In this document: positions 9,165-18,257 of the stretch, in pieces | How the letters are laid out: each line of letters starts with the position of its first letter | Numbering within the stretch: position 1 is the first letter of the stretch | Origin: an uncultured Thermoguttaceae bacterium | GTDB lineage: Bacteria > Planctomycetota > Planctomycetia > Pirellulales > Thermoguttaceae | NCBI GenBank assembly: GCA_937951625.1 | Contig: CALFBP010000060.1 | Coordinates: forward strand, 62,001 to 126,000 | DNA length: 64,000 nt | Reading direction: 5' to 3' | Notes under the pieces: generated by a model | Told to the model about the DNA's origin: nothing | Database searches by the model: none | The model's input: only the letters and a program-made list of their open reading frames with translations | Translations under genes and position numbers: made by a program

Positions 9165-10345
9165 TTCAGCAATCTCGCCTCGCATAGATTTAGTAGATCG
9201 CCCACGTCGAAATCATCGCCAAAATCGACGAGAACAGCCAGCCGTCGCACGCCCGTCAAATCCACGTCGACCGCTCGAGGAGGGTCCGTTCCTGCCACTG
9301 CCATATCCAGCAAGACTCGCTGGTCACCCCGAATCACCAGCCGCACATGACCCAACGGGCGAGCAGCATCGTCGATCCCCACCACTGCCATGAATCGAGT
9401 AAATCGCTCGGGCAATTGGAACACCATTTCCGTGCGGCTGGGAATACAAAGTCCCTTCGCATAACGCTGACCTTGAATCTGGAGGGGGCCGCCGTGGAGG
9501 TTCTTGTCGAAGCGTGGGGCGAAAAAGGCCCTCCGCGATTCCAGTTCCCGGGCCAGACCAAAATAGGGCGTCCACTCGACGCTATCCGGCTTCAGATCGC
9601 TGAGATAGACCACCGTGTCCTGCCTGATCGTCAACAGGACCAAATCCGCCAACGACCTCCGCATCGCGATCCCTGTAGGGGTGCTCCACTCGATCGCGTC
9701 GCCCTTCACCGTGATCGACCGCACCGACCAGGTGGAACCCGTGCGATCGCTCAGGGTCCCGAGCGAGGCGGGCAATTCGCGGCCCGACGGATGATGAAAC
9801 ACCACTCCAAAGACCCTGCCCCGCCGAACCGGGAGGCGTTCTCCGTCCAACTCGAACTCCACGGTGTCTTCCGTGACACGATGGAGAATCCCCGCGTGGT
9901 AGTCCACCACGTCGCCCTTCTTTATCATCAACACGTCATGCGTCGCCGCCGCGGCCAAGATCTTTTCCCAGGCCACTGCGGGCGAGTCGCCGGGCGGGCT
10001 GAAGCGAACCAGCCGAATCGTCGCGTTGGGGACTTCCAAGGAATCGGCGCGAAGGAGCTTGACCCGGGTCGTTCCCCCCTCCATCGTCACGCTCTCCAAC
10101 GCCAAACGGGAATCATCGACCAGTTCAACGGAGATTGGGGGCGCGACCTTGTTGTCGAACGGAGGGCCGAAGCGGATCTCCGCAAGACGCTTCAGGTCCC
10201 AAGTTTTTTGGCCCTCATTTGTCTGGACTGCAATCTGCGAGGGGGTCAGTCGCGTTAAAACCCCACTGAGGCGTTCGCCGTTGACGGTTTGCACGGCGAC
10301 CTCGGGTTGAACCGCCGCCAAGAGACACGCGAGCAACATCCCCAT
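9161..10345 (-). CDS. secreted protein with C-terminal NPCBM-type domain
   Basis: A protein of about 394 residues with a short hydrophobic signal (MLLACLLAAV) and a beta-rich N-terminal region with recurrent G-x-L/I turns. The C-terminal domain (about 255-394) includes YAKGLCIPSRTEMVFQLP and RFMAVVGIDD, which match the NPCBM carbohydrate-binding-module-like family. That domain usually sits beside glycoside hydrolases, but here it is alone, so it may bind cell-surface glycans. The ATG at 10345 is preferred; a TTG at 10351 and an ATG at 10339 are alternatives. Its TGA overlaps the ATG of the downstream HtrA protease, which argues for coupled synthesis. Confidence 0.65.
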   Translation of the reverse strand: MGMLLACLLAAVQPEVAVQTVNGERLSGVLTRLTPSQIAVQTNEGQKTWDLKRLAEIRFGPPFDNKVAPPISVELVDDSRLALESVTMEGGTTRVKLLRADSLEVPNATIRLVRFSPPGDSPAVAWEKILAAAATHDVLMIKKGDVVDYHAGILHRVTEDTVEFELDGERLPVRRGRVFGVVFHHPSGRELPASLGTLSDRTGSTWSVRSITVKGDAIEWSTPTGIAMRRSLADLVLLTIRQDTVVYLSDLKPDSVEWTPYFGLARELESRRAFFAPRFDKNLHGGPLQIQGQRYAKGLCIPSRTEMVFQLPERFTRFMAVVGIDDAARPLGHVRLVIRGDQRVLLDMAVAGTDPPRAVDVDLTGVRRLAVLVDFGDDFDVGDLLNLCEARLLK

Positions 10346-10392
10346 AAACAATGTACCCCCTCGTGCATTGTACGCACATTGCCGACTTCGGA

Positions 10393-11478
10393 TTACCTTG
10401 TTGCCTCGCTGGCCAGCCTGCGGAAGTACTGTTCAATGATATCACGATAATGAGCGGGGAAGTCGCGACCAATCTGTTGGAGGGCCTCCTCACGTTGTTT
10501 CGGAGGCAGATCCCCCCACCCGCTTTGGTGCCCTATGTCGCGTTTTGTGACATTTCCCGGTCCTTTCCCCCCCATAGGGACACTATCTTGGGCGGGCCGG
10601 GTTGGTTGGACATTGCCTGCTCCCATGGACGCTTGTTGTTGCTGCTGGGCCGATTCCAACTCCTCAATCAGTTTGTCCAGGGACTTGACGACGCCGTCTT
10701 GGATTTCGCGGACCTTGGGTCCGGCCCGGCCCAAGTCCAACCGGCGTTGAATGTCCTCCATGCGCCGCGCGATATGATCTAACGACTCTTCTTTAAGATC
10801 CTTGAGATCGGCCTCCATAAGCCGGGCAATGGTGACATAACGGCGCGGGCACGAATCCGGCGCGTCCAACAAACGCGCCAAGGCGTCCGCCGCCACCTCC
10901 CGATTGAGAAGACGATGATGCACCACGGCCTGATAAAACAACAGCGTGGCGGGATCCACGACCTCCTCGGCCTGGATTCCGTCGAGTTGTTCCGCCGCTT
11001 CATCGAATAAACGTTGTTGGGCCAGCCACCGACCATACCAAACACGGAAGTTCTTGGCGATCCAGTCCGGCGTCTGCGGATCGACCAGCCAGCTCTGCGG
11101 AGGCAGCGTCCTTGGGGCCGCGGGCTGGGAACATAAGGCAACGAGTTTCTTCGCATTTTCGTCGATCAGCGCAACGGTGCGGATCAGACGTTCCAACACC
11201 TCGGTGGCGGACGGCGACTCACCCTTGACCTCCCAAATTGCCTCGGCCTTGGCCCGATCGGCTGGCGCGGGTTTTCGCTCAGTTAACCAGGCAAAGACCC
11301 GGTCGCGGACTTGCTCCACGCTGGGCGGGTGCCAGGTTCCCATCTCCAAACGAGGCTCCACCGCAAGACAAAGGCTTGCCCCAACCAGCAGCAGGAGAAG
11401 CCCAACGCCCTCGCCGCTTCCTCCACGATTGCAACAGAACAGTCCGCTCCGGCTGAGTTCCGCTATTGTCTGCCTCAT
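10393..11478 (-). CDS. secreted alpha-helical (TPR-like) protein of unknown function
   Basis: A 361-residue protein with a hydrophobic segment at about 25-42 (signal or anchor). Helical repeats follow at about 110-235 (WYGRWLAQQRLFDEAAEQL, ATLLFYQAVVHHRLLNRE) and resemble TPRs. Next comes a short Gln-rich coiled region (ESAQQQQQ) and a C-terminal motif GWGDLPPKQREEALQQIG with a following PAHYRDIIEQYFRRLA helix. I know this tail as a recurrent feature of uncharacterised planctomycete proteins found beside MoxR/VWA clusters. The start overlaps the preceding stop as ATGA, so it is translated coupled to the coiled-coil protein. A binding or scaffolding role in the envelope is inferred. Confidence 0.6.
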   Translation of the reverse strand: MRQTIAELSRSGLFCCNRGGSGEGVGLLLLLVGASLCLAVEPRLEMGTWHPPSVEQVRDRVFAWLTERKPAPADRAKAEAIWEVKGESPSATEVLERLIRTVALIDENAKKLVALCSQPAAPRTLPPQSWLVDPQTPDWIAKNFRVWYGRWLAQQRLFDEAAEQLDGIQAEEVVDPATLLFYQAVVHHRLLNREVAADALARLLDAPDSCPRRYVTIARLMEADLKDLKEESLDHIARRMEDIQRRLDLGRAGPKVREIQDGVVKSLDKLIEELESAQQQQQASMGAGNVQPTRPAQDSVPMGGKGPGNVTKRDIGHQSGWGDLPPKQREEALQQIGRDFPAHYRDIIEQYFRRLASEATR

Positions 11479-13250
11479 TGATTCTTCCCCAAACTCAAAT
11501 CGCGGGTAATGCGGAAAATCTGTTCCTGCCGCTCGGCGAGGCGTTTCAATGCCTCGATCAGGTCAGGCTGCTCGGCCTGTTCGCCCTGGATCAGCTTCGA
11601 ATACCGATCGGTCCGCAGGTTGACACGGACTTGAAGCGAACGAATCATGCGGAGTTCCGCCAGCAGGTCGATCAGGGGCGGGTCGGTCATCATGCCTTGG
11701 CCGAAAGGCGAGGCTTGCTGTTTCCGTTTTTCCTGGTCCTTGATTGCCTTTTTCAAGGCCTGGAGCATTTCGTCCAAGGCCGCGATCACGTCCTCTTCGA
11801 GGCCCTGGGTGATCTTGTCGACCTTGGCCGCGGACAGCCGATCGGCGATTTGCTGGATGTCCTGGCGGACCTGACCGACGGCTTCCGCCAACGCCATGGC
11901 TGAGCCGTCTTCGCGCAAAAGCGTCAAGGCCTTTTCCGCCTCCAAGTCGATTTCCGACTCGCGGCTGGCCAAACGGCTTGCTTGGATTTCATGTTCGCGA
12001 GTGCGTTCCTGCTGGGGGATCTTATCCAACCGTAGGGTGCCGTCTAGGACCTCCCGCTGCATCTGAAGCATTTTGCTGAAACGGGCCTCGAGCGACACAA
12101 GCACCCGTTGGATTTCTTCTTCGCGGAGTTGACGGAGAATCTGTTCCAAGGCACTGCGGGCCTGCTCTAATTCGCGGATGGCTTCCTCCTGTTGTTCCAA
12201 GGCCCCCTGGCGCTGGGCTTCCTGAAGCTTCTTCTCGGCCTCGCGCATCCGCGATTCGGCGGCCTCGAGCCGCTTGCGTGCGGGATGGTCTTGGGCCACC
12301 GGGGGAGGCTCGTTTGCCGGCGGTTGACCATCGGGCGAAGGCCCCCCTTGATCCTTGGCTGGGCCTTGGCTGGGCTTTGCTCCTGGCGGCGAGGAAGGCG
12401 ATTGCCCTTTTGGTGGAGCTGCTCCCTGGTCTTTCGCTTGGTCCTGTCCATTCGTGGGCTTAGGAGCGGGCGATTGCGCGGAGGGTTTGCCTTGGGACTC
12501 AGTTTTTGGCCCCGGGGGACCTGACTTCGGTTGACCGCCTTGCGATGGTTTTCCCTGCGCCCGGTCTTCCCCTGCGTCCTGCCCGTTGGGCGGCTTGGGA
12601 CCCTGATCTTCCTCGTTTTTCTGAATGTCTTTGGCGAGGCCTCCGGCCTTGTCGGCAATTCGGGCCTGCTCATCGGCGAGCGCCTTCGGCTCCCCGCCTC
12701 CGGCCGTGCGGGCTTGGACTTCTTTCTGCTGGTTGATAAGCGCCGCCAGCCGCTTGAGATAATCGCGGACGCGGGCCTTCTCCGATTGGAGGCGTTTGGC
12801 CCGGTTCTCGCTCAAAAGCAGATCCAGCAAGGCCATCAGATCTTTCTCGACCATTTGTTGGTTTTCCAGCGCGCGGCCCAGCTCGTCCTTGCGGAGCAGA
12901 TCGGCCAAGGTCTCCATTTGCACGCTGATCAGCCGCTCCTTACTCTGCGCCACGGCCTTGCGCAGAAGGGCCGCTCGGCGCGGGTCCGTGGCTGCGCTGA
13001 GTTCGGCCATCCGCAGCAGCATTTCCTCAAAACGTTTGAAGCGATCGCTCAAACGCTGCTGTTCCATCGCCAACTGGTCCGGGGCCGTGGCAGGCGGCTT
13101 CGGATCGTCCTGGGCCCATGCCCACGAAGGTCCCGCGAATACGACGGCCACGAGCAGCCGCGGCAGCCACGCGTATAATGTGCGTGCAGCCGTTCTTTGG
13201 ACCGCTGGGTGTACATGGCCGTTGGGGGGCCGAGCGAACTGGCGTTCCAT
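11475..13250 (-). CDS. secreted coiled-coil protein with Gln/Pro/Lys/Gly-rich linker
   Basis: A 591-residue protein with a signal-like hydrophobic stretch at about 28-46 ending in AWA. Long charged helices likely to form coiled coils cover about 60-185 and 330-570. Between them, about residues 215-325 form a low-complexity linker built from PNGQD, KPSQGG, PPKGQ and related Lys/Gln/Pro/Gly motifs. There is no enzymatic motif. GGAG lies 8 bases before the ATG, and the start is only 5 bases after the upstream stop, so the gene is tightly linked to the DUF4175-like gene. The downstream start overlaps its own stop. It probably acts as an elongated periplasmic structural protein; the function is unknown. 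Confidence 0.65.
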   Translation of the reverse strand: MERQFARPPNGHVHPAVQRTAARTLYAWLPRLLVAVVFAGPSWAWAQDDPKPPATAPDQLAMEQQRLSDRFKRFEEMLLRMAELSAATDPRRAALLRKAVAQSKERLISVQMETLADLLRKDELGRALENQQMVEKDLMALLDLLLSENRAKRLQSEKARVRDYLKRLAALINQQKEVQARTAGGGEPKALADEQARIADKAGGLAKDIQKNEEDQGPKPPNGQDAGEDRAQGKPSQGGQPKSGPPGPKTESQGKPSAQSPAPKPTNGQDQAKDQGAAPPKGQSPSSPPGAKPSQGPAKDQGGPSPDGQPPANEPPPVAQDHPARKRLEAAESRMREAEKKLQEAQRQGALEQQEEAIRELEQARSALEQILRQLREEEIQRVLVSLEARFSKMLQMQREVLDGTLRLDKIPQQERTREHEIQASRLASRESEIDLEAEKALTLLREDGSAMALAEAVGQVRQDIQQIADRLSAAKVDKITQGLEEDVIAALDEMLQALKKAIKDQEKRKQQASPFGQGMMTDPPLIDLLAELRMIRSLQVRVNLRTDRYSKLIQGEQAEQPDLIEALKRLAERQEQIFRITRDLSLGKNQ

Positions 13251-13255
13251 AACAG

Positions 13256-15586
13256 TTACTCCATCAGCTCGCGGAGTTTATCGCGGCGTCGCTGCTTGAT
13301 CTGGTCCTGGAGGGCCCGCTCCGACTGGAGAATCGACCTGAGCATCTCCACCGCTTCGTTGAAGTCCTCTAGCTCGATCATGCGGTCGAGCACTTGGCGC
13401 ATGACCGCAAGGATGGCATCGGTCTGCGCGATCGAGGCGGCCAAGGCCTGCTTGCCCGCCTGCGGCTCGGCCATCACCAGTTGAAGCCGATCGAGACGGC
13501 GGTCCCACTCCGGGAACATCTCGTCGGCCACCCGCCGCAGCGGCTTGGAAATGCCGTCTTCCAAACGGAGCTTGAGTTCTTCGGTGTCGATGCGGTTGTT
13601 GATCAATTCTTCGCGGATTTGGGCGAAGGCATCGGCGATTCCCGCCGTCTCGTAAGCGCTTTTCCGCCCGTTTTGCTGCGCCCATTGCACCTGGAGGAGT
13701 CTTTGGGTGGCCAAACGTTCGGGCGACAGCTCAGGCGCGGCGTTGGGCAATTCGCCCGGCTCGACCGCAGAGGCCCGCTCTGGCTTGGCTGTAGGCGACT
13801 GGGGTGGTTTGGCAGCCGCGGCCTCCTTCGCTGGCTCGGCGAACACCGGGGCCGCACCGGCCGAGAACGGCCTTCGTTCCCGCGCCGCCCCGGCCGACGT
13901 AAGCTCGAGCCGGGCCAGGGAGTCGCGGGCGTCTTCCACGTCTTTGATCAGGCTTTCGAATCGCTGGCGGAGCACCAATTCCCGCGATTGAAGCATCGTG
14001 CGGAGCTGTTCGGGCGTGACGACTTCCAGCAGCCAGCGGTCGCTGGCGCCGACATTCGGGGCGGGCCCTAGATCGAAGCGGTCCTCGGCCTTCACGCACA
14101 AGGCCAGTTTCTGGCCCGGCTTCAGGCCCAGGGGACGCACGTCAAACGCCGCGGCCACCCTTTGTTGGGTCGCGTTCCCCGGCGGCGAAGCGATTGGCTG
14201 AGTTTTCGCCTCACCTTCGTCGATCGCGTAATCGAACCAGATTCGGGCGAGGCCGTAATCATCCTCCGCGCGGCCCGACACGGGAATCGTCGCCTGCGGG
14301 GTTACCGCCGATCCGATCCCACGAAGTTGCACGGACACCTCGGGCCGGCGGTCTTCCAGGGCCGAAAGCACAAGCCGCACCGGCTCGCGGCTCTTGATCC
14401 CGTCGGTGTCGAAAAGGGTGAGCAGCAGGGCCGAGTCGCGTGCGAGCGGCGGGATGGGGAACGCGAATCGCCGGGGGTCTTCCGCCGAAGGATCGACGCG
14501 CTTGGCCGGCTGGCTAGAATCCTCCGACACCGTCTCCACCGAGACGCGCACCAGTGGTTTGTTGCTCCGGGCGTGTACAACGATCGCCGTGCCGACGGGC
14601 ACTTGCATCGGACCAGCCACCGGCAGCGACCGAGGCGCTCGATCCATGTATTTGGGAAACTCGCACTGCAACACCATTTCCACGATGGTGGGGTTATCGA
14701 CCACGTCGATGTGCAAACCGCGGATCGCCGCGTCGCCCCCTACGACATCGAACTCGATCGGTGCGAGTACGCCCCGAAAGGTATAGGTGTATTCTTGATA
14801 CTCATCTTGGCCGGGCAAGGCAGTGCCCACCCGAGTCATGGCCTTGCGAAGCCCGCCCGAGCCGCGGTAGCGGACCTCCACCACGTCGGGAACCAAGGGC
14901 ATGTCGAGGCGGGCCTTGACCACCAGTTCCAGGTCGGCCCCACGGGCCACCTTGGCCACCCCGCCGGGAAATCCTTCGACTTCCAATGCGCAGTTGCGGG
15001 GCCAAAGCTCATCCGACAACAGGACCACGCGACGGAGCCAAACCGCGGTCACTCCCGGGTAGATCGCCGCAAAAGCGAACAGGGTAAACAAAAGCACGGC
15101 GGTCGCCGCCAGGCTTTTCCGCAGCGGTCGATAGTCGAAGACCTCCGCAAGCCGCAGCGAGGCCAGCGACTGCTCCGCCCGACGGCATGTCACGGCCAGC
15201 AACTCAGGATTGCACTCCTCCGCCGCCTTGCCGCATGCAGCCAGGTCGACGGCCGTCAACAAACTGTCGGCAAAGTGCGGGAAGCGGCGCTCGAGCACCA
15301 TGGCCAGATTGCTATCGGAAATCCGCACGGCCAGCCGTCGGCCGATCAGGTTCCAAAAGGCGGCTACCAGAGCGACCGCCGCCGCTAGAAGCGCCACGGT
15401 GCGGACGGCCCGATCGGGCTCGAAAAACCAATCGGCGATCAAGCTGATCCACGCCGCTCCGCCGAGACACGCCCCCAGCACGCCAAGCCCGCGAAGCCAT
15501 ACATACCCGCGCAGCTTCCTCCGCAGCGCGTCGAGCGTCGCGCGGATGCCAGGCGAAATCTCAATGCGGGGAGGATTGCCGGTCAT
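13256..15586 (-). CDS. DUF4175-like membrane protein
   Basis: A 776-residue protein from the ATG at 15586. Two N-terminal membrane segments (about 30-50 and 60-80) are followed by the motif LAMVLERRFPHFADSLLTAV, typical of the DUF4175-like family. A third membrane segment lies at about 165-185, then a long beta-rich extracytoplasmic region, and a charged helical C-terminus (about 545-776). DUF4175-like genes accompany MoxR, DUF58 and VWA genes in several bacteria, as they do here. The longer in-frame start at 15652 adds only an unlikely charged extension. Its biochemical role is not known; the arrangement suggests a membrane platform for the coiled-coil proteins encoded next. Confidence 0.7.
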   Translation of the reverse strand: MTGNPPRIEISPGIRATLDALRRKLRGYVWLRGLGVLGACLGGAAWISLIADWFFEPDRAVRTVALLAAAVALVAAFWNLIGRRLAVRISDSNLAMVLERRFPHFADSLLTAVDLAACGKAAEECNPELLAVTCRRAEQSLASLRLAEVFDYRPLRKSLAATAVLLFTLFAFAAIYPGVTAVWLRRVVLLSDELWPRNCALEVEGFPGGVAKVARGADLELVVKARLDMPLVPDVVEVRYRGSGGLRKAMTRVGTALPGQDEYQEYTYTFRGVLAPIEFDVVGGDAAIRGLHIDVVDNPTIVEMVLQCEFPKYMDRAPRSLPVAGPMQVPVGTAIVVHARSNKPLVRVSVETVSEDSSQPAKRVDPSAEDPRRFAFPIPPLARDSALLLTLFDTDGIKSREPVRLVLSALEDRRPEVSVQLRGIGSAVTPQATIPVSGRAEDDYGLARIWFDYAIDEGEAKTQPIASPPGNATQQRVAAAFDVRPLGLKPGQKLALCVKAEDRFDLGPAPNVGASDRWLLEVVTPEQLRTMLQSRELVLRQRFESLIKDVEDARDSLARLELTSAGAARERRPFSAGAAPVFAEPAKEAAAAKPPQSPTAKPERASAVEPGELPNAAPELSPERLATQRLLQVQWAQQNGRKSAYETAGIADAFAQIREELINNRIDTEELKLRLEDGISKPLRRVADEMFPEWDRRLDRLQLVMAEPQAGKQALAASIAQTDAILAVMRQVLDRMIELEDFNEAVEMLRSILQSERALQDQIKQRRRDKLRELME

Positions 15587-15593
15587 GGAACAC

Positions 15594-15776
15594 TCAGCTT
15601 TCCGAGGGCGTGCCGTTTTTCGAGGGATGGATAACCACGTCGGGGAGCGCAAGGCATGTCGGCCCGGTCATGACCAGGCCCCCCGCCCGAGCGATTCCTT
15701 CCTCCCGCGGCGCGAGAGCAACGGCAGGCCCCGAGGCCGGCCTCGCCCCCTTTTTTTCCGTGCCGATTTCGGGCAT
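15594..15776 (-). CDS. possible 60-aa small protein between two operon genes
   Basis: A short reading frame fits the 205-base gap between the VWA protein and the DUF4175-like gene. Its ATG at 15776 is 15 bases after the upstream stop, AGGTGGGG lies about 8 bases before it, and its TGA is 7 bases before the next ATG. The predicted peptide (MPEIGTEKKGARPASG...) has no recognised motif or membrane segment. The placement is suggestive, but in GC-rich DNA a 60-codon frame can arise by chance. It needs conservation evidence before being trusted. Confidence 0.25.
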   Translation of the reverse strand: MPEIGTEKKGARPASGPAVALAPREEGIARAGGLVMTGPTCLALPDVVIHPSKNGTPSES

Positions 15777-15791
15777 GGGGTGTCCCCACCT

Positions 15792-18257
15792 TCAAGCCAA
15801 TTTCAACAACCGCCGGATCAACCATTCGCCGCATAGGAGACCACACAAGACAAACATCATCCCGCTTCGCCAAGGCCGCTCCGACAAGGGGTTCGGGCCG
15901 CTGGCGACGACGCTGATCCGCGTGCGGTCTTTCAAGTGCGCGACGAGGGGATCGTTCGCTTCCGGTCCCCAGGCCGCGTCCAACGAAGGATAAAACTTCC
16001 CCCCTGTTCCCACCGCGATGCGACTCAATAAGGCGTCGTTGCGTTGAGGGTTTTCCCGCTCCAGGTCCGGCAGACGGACGTGAATTCGCCGCACGAGGCG
16101 ATCGCGATCGCTTTCCGGCACCGGGAGTTCCAATCGATACACGCCCTCCTGAAGCACCGTCCAATGGCCGGTATACATTCCTTCTCGGCTGGCGTCGGGC
16201 CGCAACAACATGTTTTGGACGCCGCCGTTCGGTTGGATGACATCCACCATCACGCGGGGCGCTTGCAGTGGTTTGAGTTGGGCGTCGGTCAGTTGGGCGC
16301 GAATCTCGACGGTGGCCCCAAGCACGCAGCGATCCTTGTCGACCATCAGCATGCCGCGCTGGGATTGGCGGAGCAAACGCCCCTGGGCCACATGACGCAC
16401 AAGCCGCGTGTAGAATTGATCGAAATAGCTTTCGTCCACCATGCGCAGCCGCCACATTTCGCCGCTGCCCAAATAAAACACCCGTCCGGCCCCGTAAAAT
16501 TGGCCCACAAAATACGGTAGCGGAGGGCCGCCCTGTGTGGCCAGGGAATCGGAAAGTCGGGCGAAAACGGTAGCCCCGGCCTTCGGGCCGCGGATGGGCT
16601 GCACGCTGTAGACGCCTGGAAATGAGGCCCAGGCTTGCTGGTTGGCCGAGTCGGTGTCGGCAATCCAAAGGAATTCGGCCTCGCGTCCCTCGCGGGTGAA
16701 GTCCAAGGGTAGCGGGTCCCTTGAAAAGTAGGTTTCGCTTTCTGCCGAGGTGGCTTGGCGTGGGAATTCCACAGGATAGAGGGCGCGGATTTTTTCCATA
16801 GCAGGATTCTGCTGCCAACCGCGGACGGTCTGGCCGCTGTGGATCGGCCCTGCTACCAAGATCAGCCCACCGCCCTGCTCGCCGACCCAGGCTTCCAGCA
16901 ACTCGGTTTGGGCAGGCGTCAGGCTTTGCCAAGGCGGGTCGATGGCAATCACGCAGTCGTAGGTGAACATTTCCGATCGCGTGTCGGGAAACTGGTCCAA
17001 GATGCTGGCCGACTCTTGGGAAATGCCGGGCTTGCCGGTAGCGAGCAACACGTCGAGCACAGTCGATTTGTCGCGGTATAGAAGTGTCTTGAGAAACTGG
17101 TATTCCCGACTCGGCCCACCGGCAAACAACAACACGCGGTTCTTGCGGTCAACCACCTCGACTTCGACCTCGCTTTGGTGGTCGGCCGGGACGCGGGCGC
17201 CGCCGGGCGGCGTCAATCGCATCAGGACTTGGCAACGGCCGGTTCCCGACGGCGTCACTTGGAACTGCACCGGAGTCGCCGAGCCGTCGCCGCCCAGGAT
17301 CACTTGCCGTGTGTCGATAAGCTGCTCCGTCTTTTTTTCCAGGTCGCGCACAAGAAGTTCCACGGAAACGCTCTGGCCAGCCATCCCCTGGGCTTGAATC
17401 AGTCCCTTGACGGTGTACGGATCGCCCGGCTGGACCCGGTCTGGGGCCTCCAGTTCCTGTATCCGCACGCTCGCCGGCCGTTCGGCCGAGCCGACGCCCA
17501 CGGTAAAGATGGGGACTCGGGCCTCGCGGGCCAATTCCACGGCGGCGTCTGGCGAGGGGCCGGCGTTCTGGCCACCATCGCTGACCACGACAATGCCCGT
17601 TAGCGGCGATCCCCGCTCCTCCGAGAGGACCTGTTGCAACGACTGCCCAAGCCGGGTCTCCTTGCCCAAGGGCTTGAGCACCGCCTCCCAGTCGATGGCA
17701 GCCTCTTCCAGCGGACCCGCGTCGCCGCTCGGAGGATCGGTGGTTTGGAGTTCCCCCGGATCCATGGCCCCCGGCCCTTTTCGAGCGAAGGCCGCCACGC
17801 GACCCACAGTCTCGTCAAACCGCAAAACCACCACCTCGTGGACCCGGCGGAGCCGTTCGAGGAAATCGGTGGCCACCAAGGAGGCCGCCACCTGTTGCGC
17901 ACGCGTCACCGGGCTCCCCTTGCCGTTCGCCTCGGCCTGGAGGCCCATGCTCAAGCTGGTATCGACCAGAAGCACCACGCGCGAAGGATGGACCACTTCG
18001 TGCTCGCTCCGCCAACGAGGCTCCAGATACAACACGAGCAATCCGAACAAAACGGCGGTTCGCAGGCCGGTGAGCGTCCACCGCCAAAGCAGACCGAGTT
18101 CTTTAGCGTCGCGGCGGTACATCCAGCGAATGAAGCTGGCCAGCGCCAGAAAGGCGACGACCGGCACGATCCAATCGGCGTTCGACTGGATGCGGCCCCA
18201 CTCGAAGCGGATTCTTTCCGACTGTTCGGCCAGAGCTAACAACAGCCGCCAGTTCAC
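15792..18257 (-). CDS. membrane-anchored von Willebrand A domain protein
   Basis: An 821-residue protein with membrane segments at about 28-45 and 60-78, then a VWA domain from about 93 with the metal-binding motif DTSLS (D99, S101, S103) and the strand IVVVSDGGQN. The rest is beta-rich with a class I glutamine-amidotransferase-like fold feel (about 370-560), and a terminal hydrophobic helix near 790-815 (MMFVLCGLLCGEWLI). The start is a GTG at 18257 whose GTGA overlaps the stop of the upstream BatA-like gene, which indicates coupled translation. VWA proteins next to MoxR ATPases are thought to form metal-dependent complexes for maturation or envelope assembly; the specific client here is unknown. 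Confidence 0.8.
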   Translation of the reverse strand: MNWRLLLALAEQSERIRFEWGRIQSNADWIVPVVAFLALASFIRWMYRRDAKELGLLWRWTLTGLRTAVLFGLLVLYLEPRWRSEHEVVHPSRVVLLVDTSLSMGLQAEANGKGSPVTRAQQVAASLVATDFLERLRRVHEVVVLRFDETVGRVAAFARKGPGAMDPGELQTTDPPSGDAGPLEEAAIDWEAVLKPLGKETRLGQSLQQVLSEERGSPLTGIVVVSDGGQNAGPSPDAAVELAREARVPIFTVGVGSAERPASVRIQELEAPDRVQPGDPYTVKGLIQAQGMAGQSVSVELLVRDLEKKTEQLIDTRQVILGGDGSATPVQFQVTPSGTGRCQVLMRLTPPGGARVPADHQSEVEVEVVDRKNRVLLFAGGPSREYQFLKTLLYRDKSTVLDVLLATGKPGISQESASILDQFPDTRSEMFTYDCVIAIDPPWQSLTPAQTELLEAWVGEQGGGLILVAGPIHSGQTVRGWQQNPAMEKIRALYPVEFPRQATSAESETYFSRDPLPLDFTREGREAEFLWIADTDSANQQAWASFPGVYSVQPIRGPKAGATVFARLSDSLATQGGPPLPYFVGQFYGAGRVFYLGSGEMWRLRMVDESYFDQFYTRLVRHVAQGRLLRQSQRGMLMVDKDRCVLGATVEIRAQLTDAQLKPLQAPRVMVDVIQPNGGVQNMLLRPDASREGMYTGHWTVLQEGVYRLELPVPESDRDRLVRRIHVRLPDLERENPQRNDALLSRIAVGTGGKFYPSLDAAWGPEANDPLVAHLKDRTRISVVASGPNPLSERPWRSGMMFVLCGLLCGEWLIRRLLKLA

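Noticed and set aside
15583-16932. A 449-codon minus-strand frame overlapping the VWA gene
   Set aside because: It is a shifted frame of the VWA gene, Arg/Gly/Pro-rich, with no motif.
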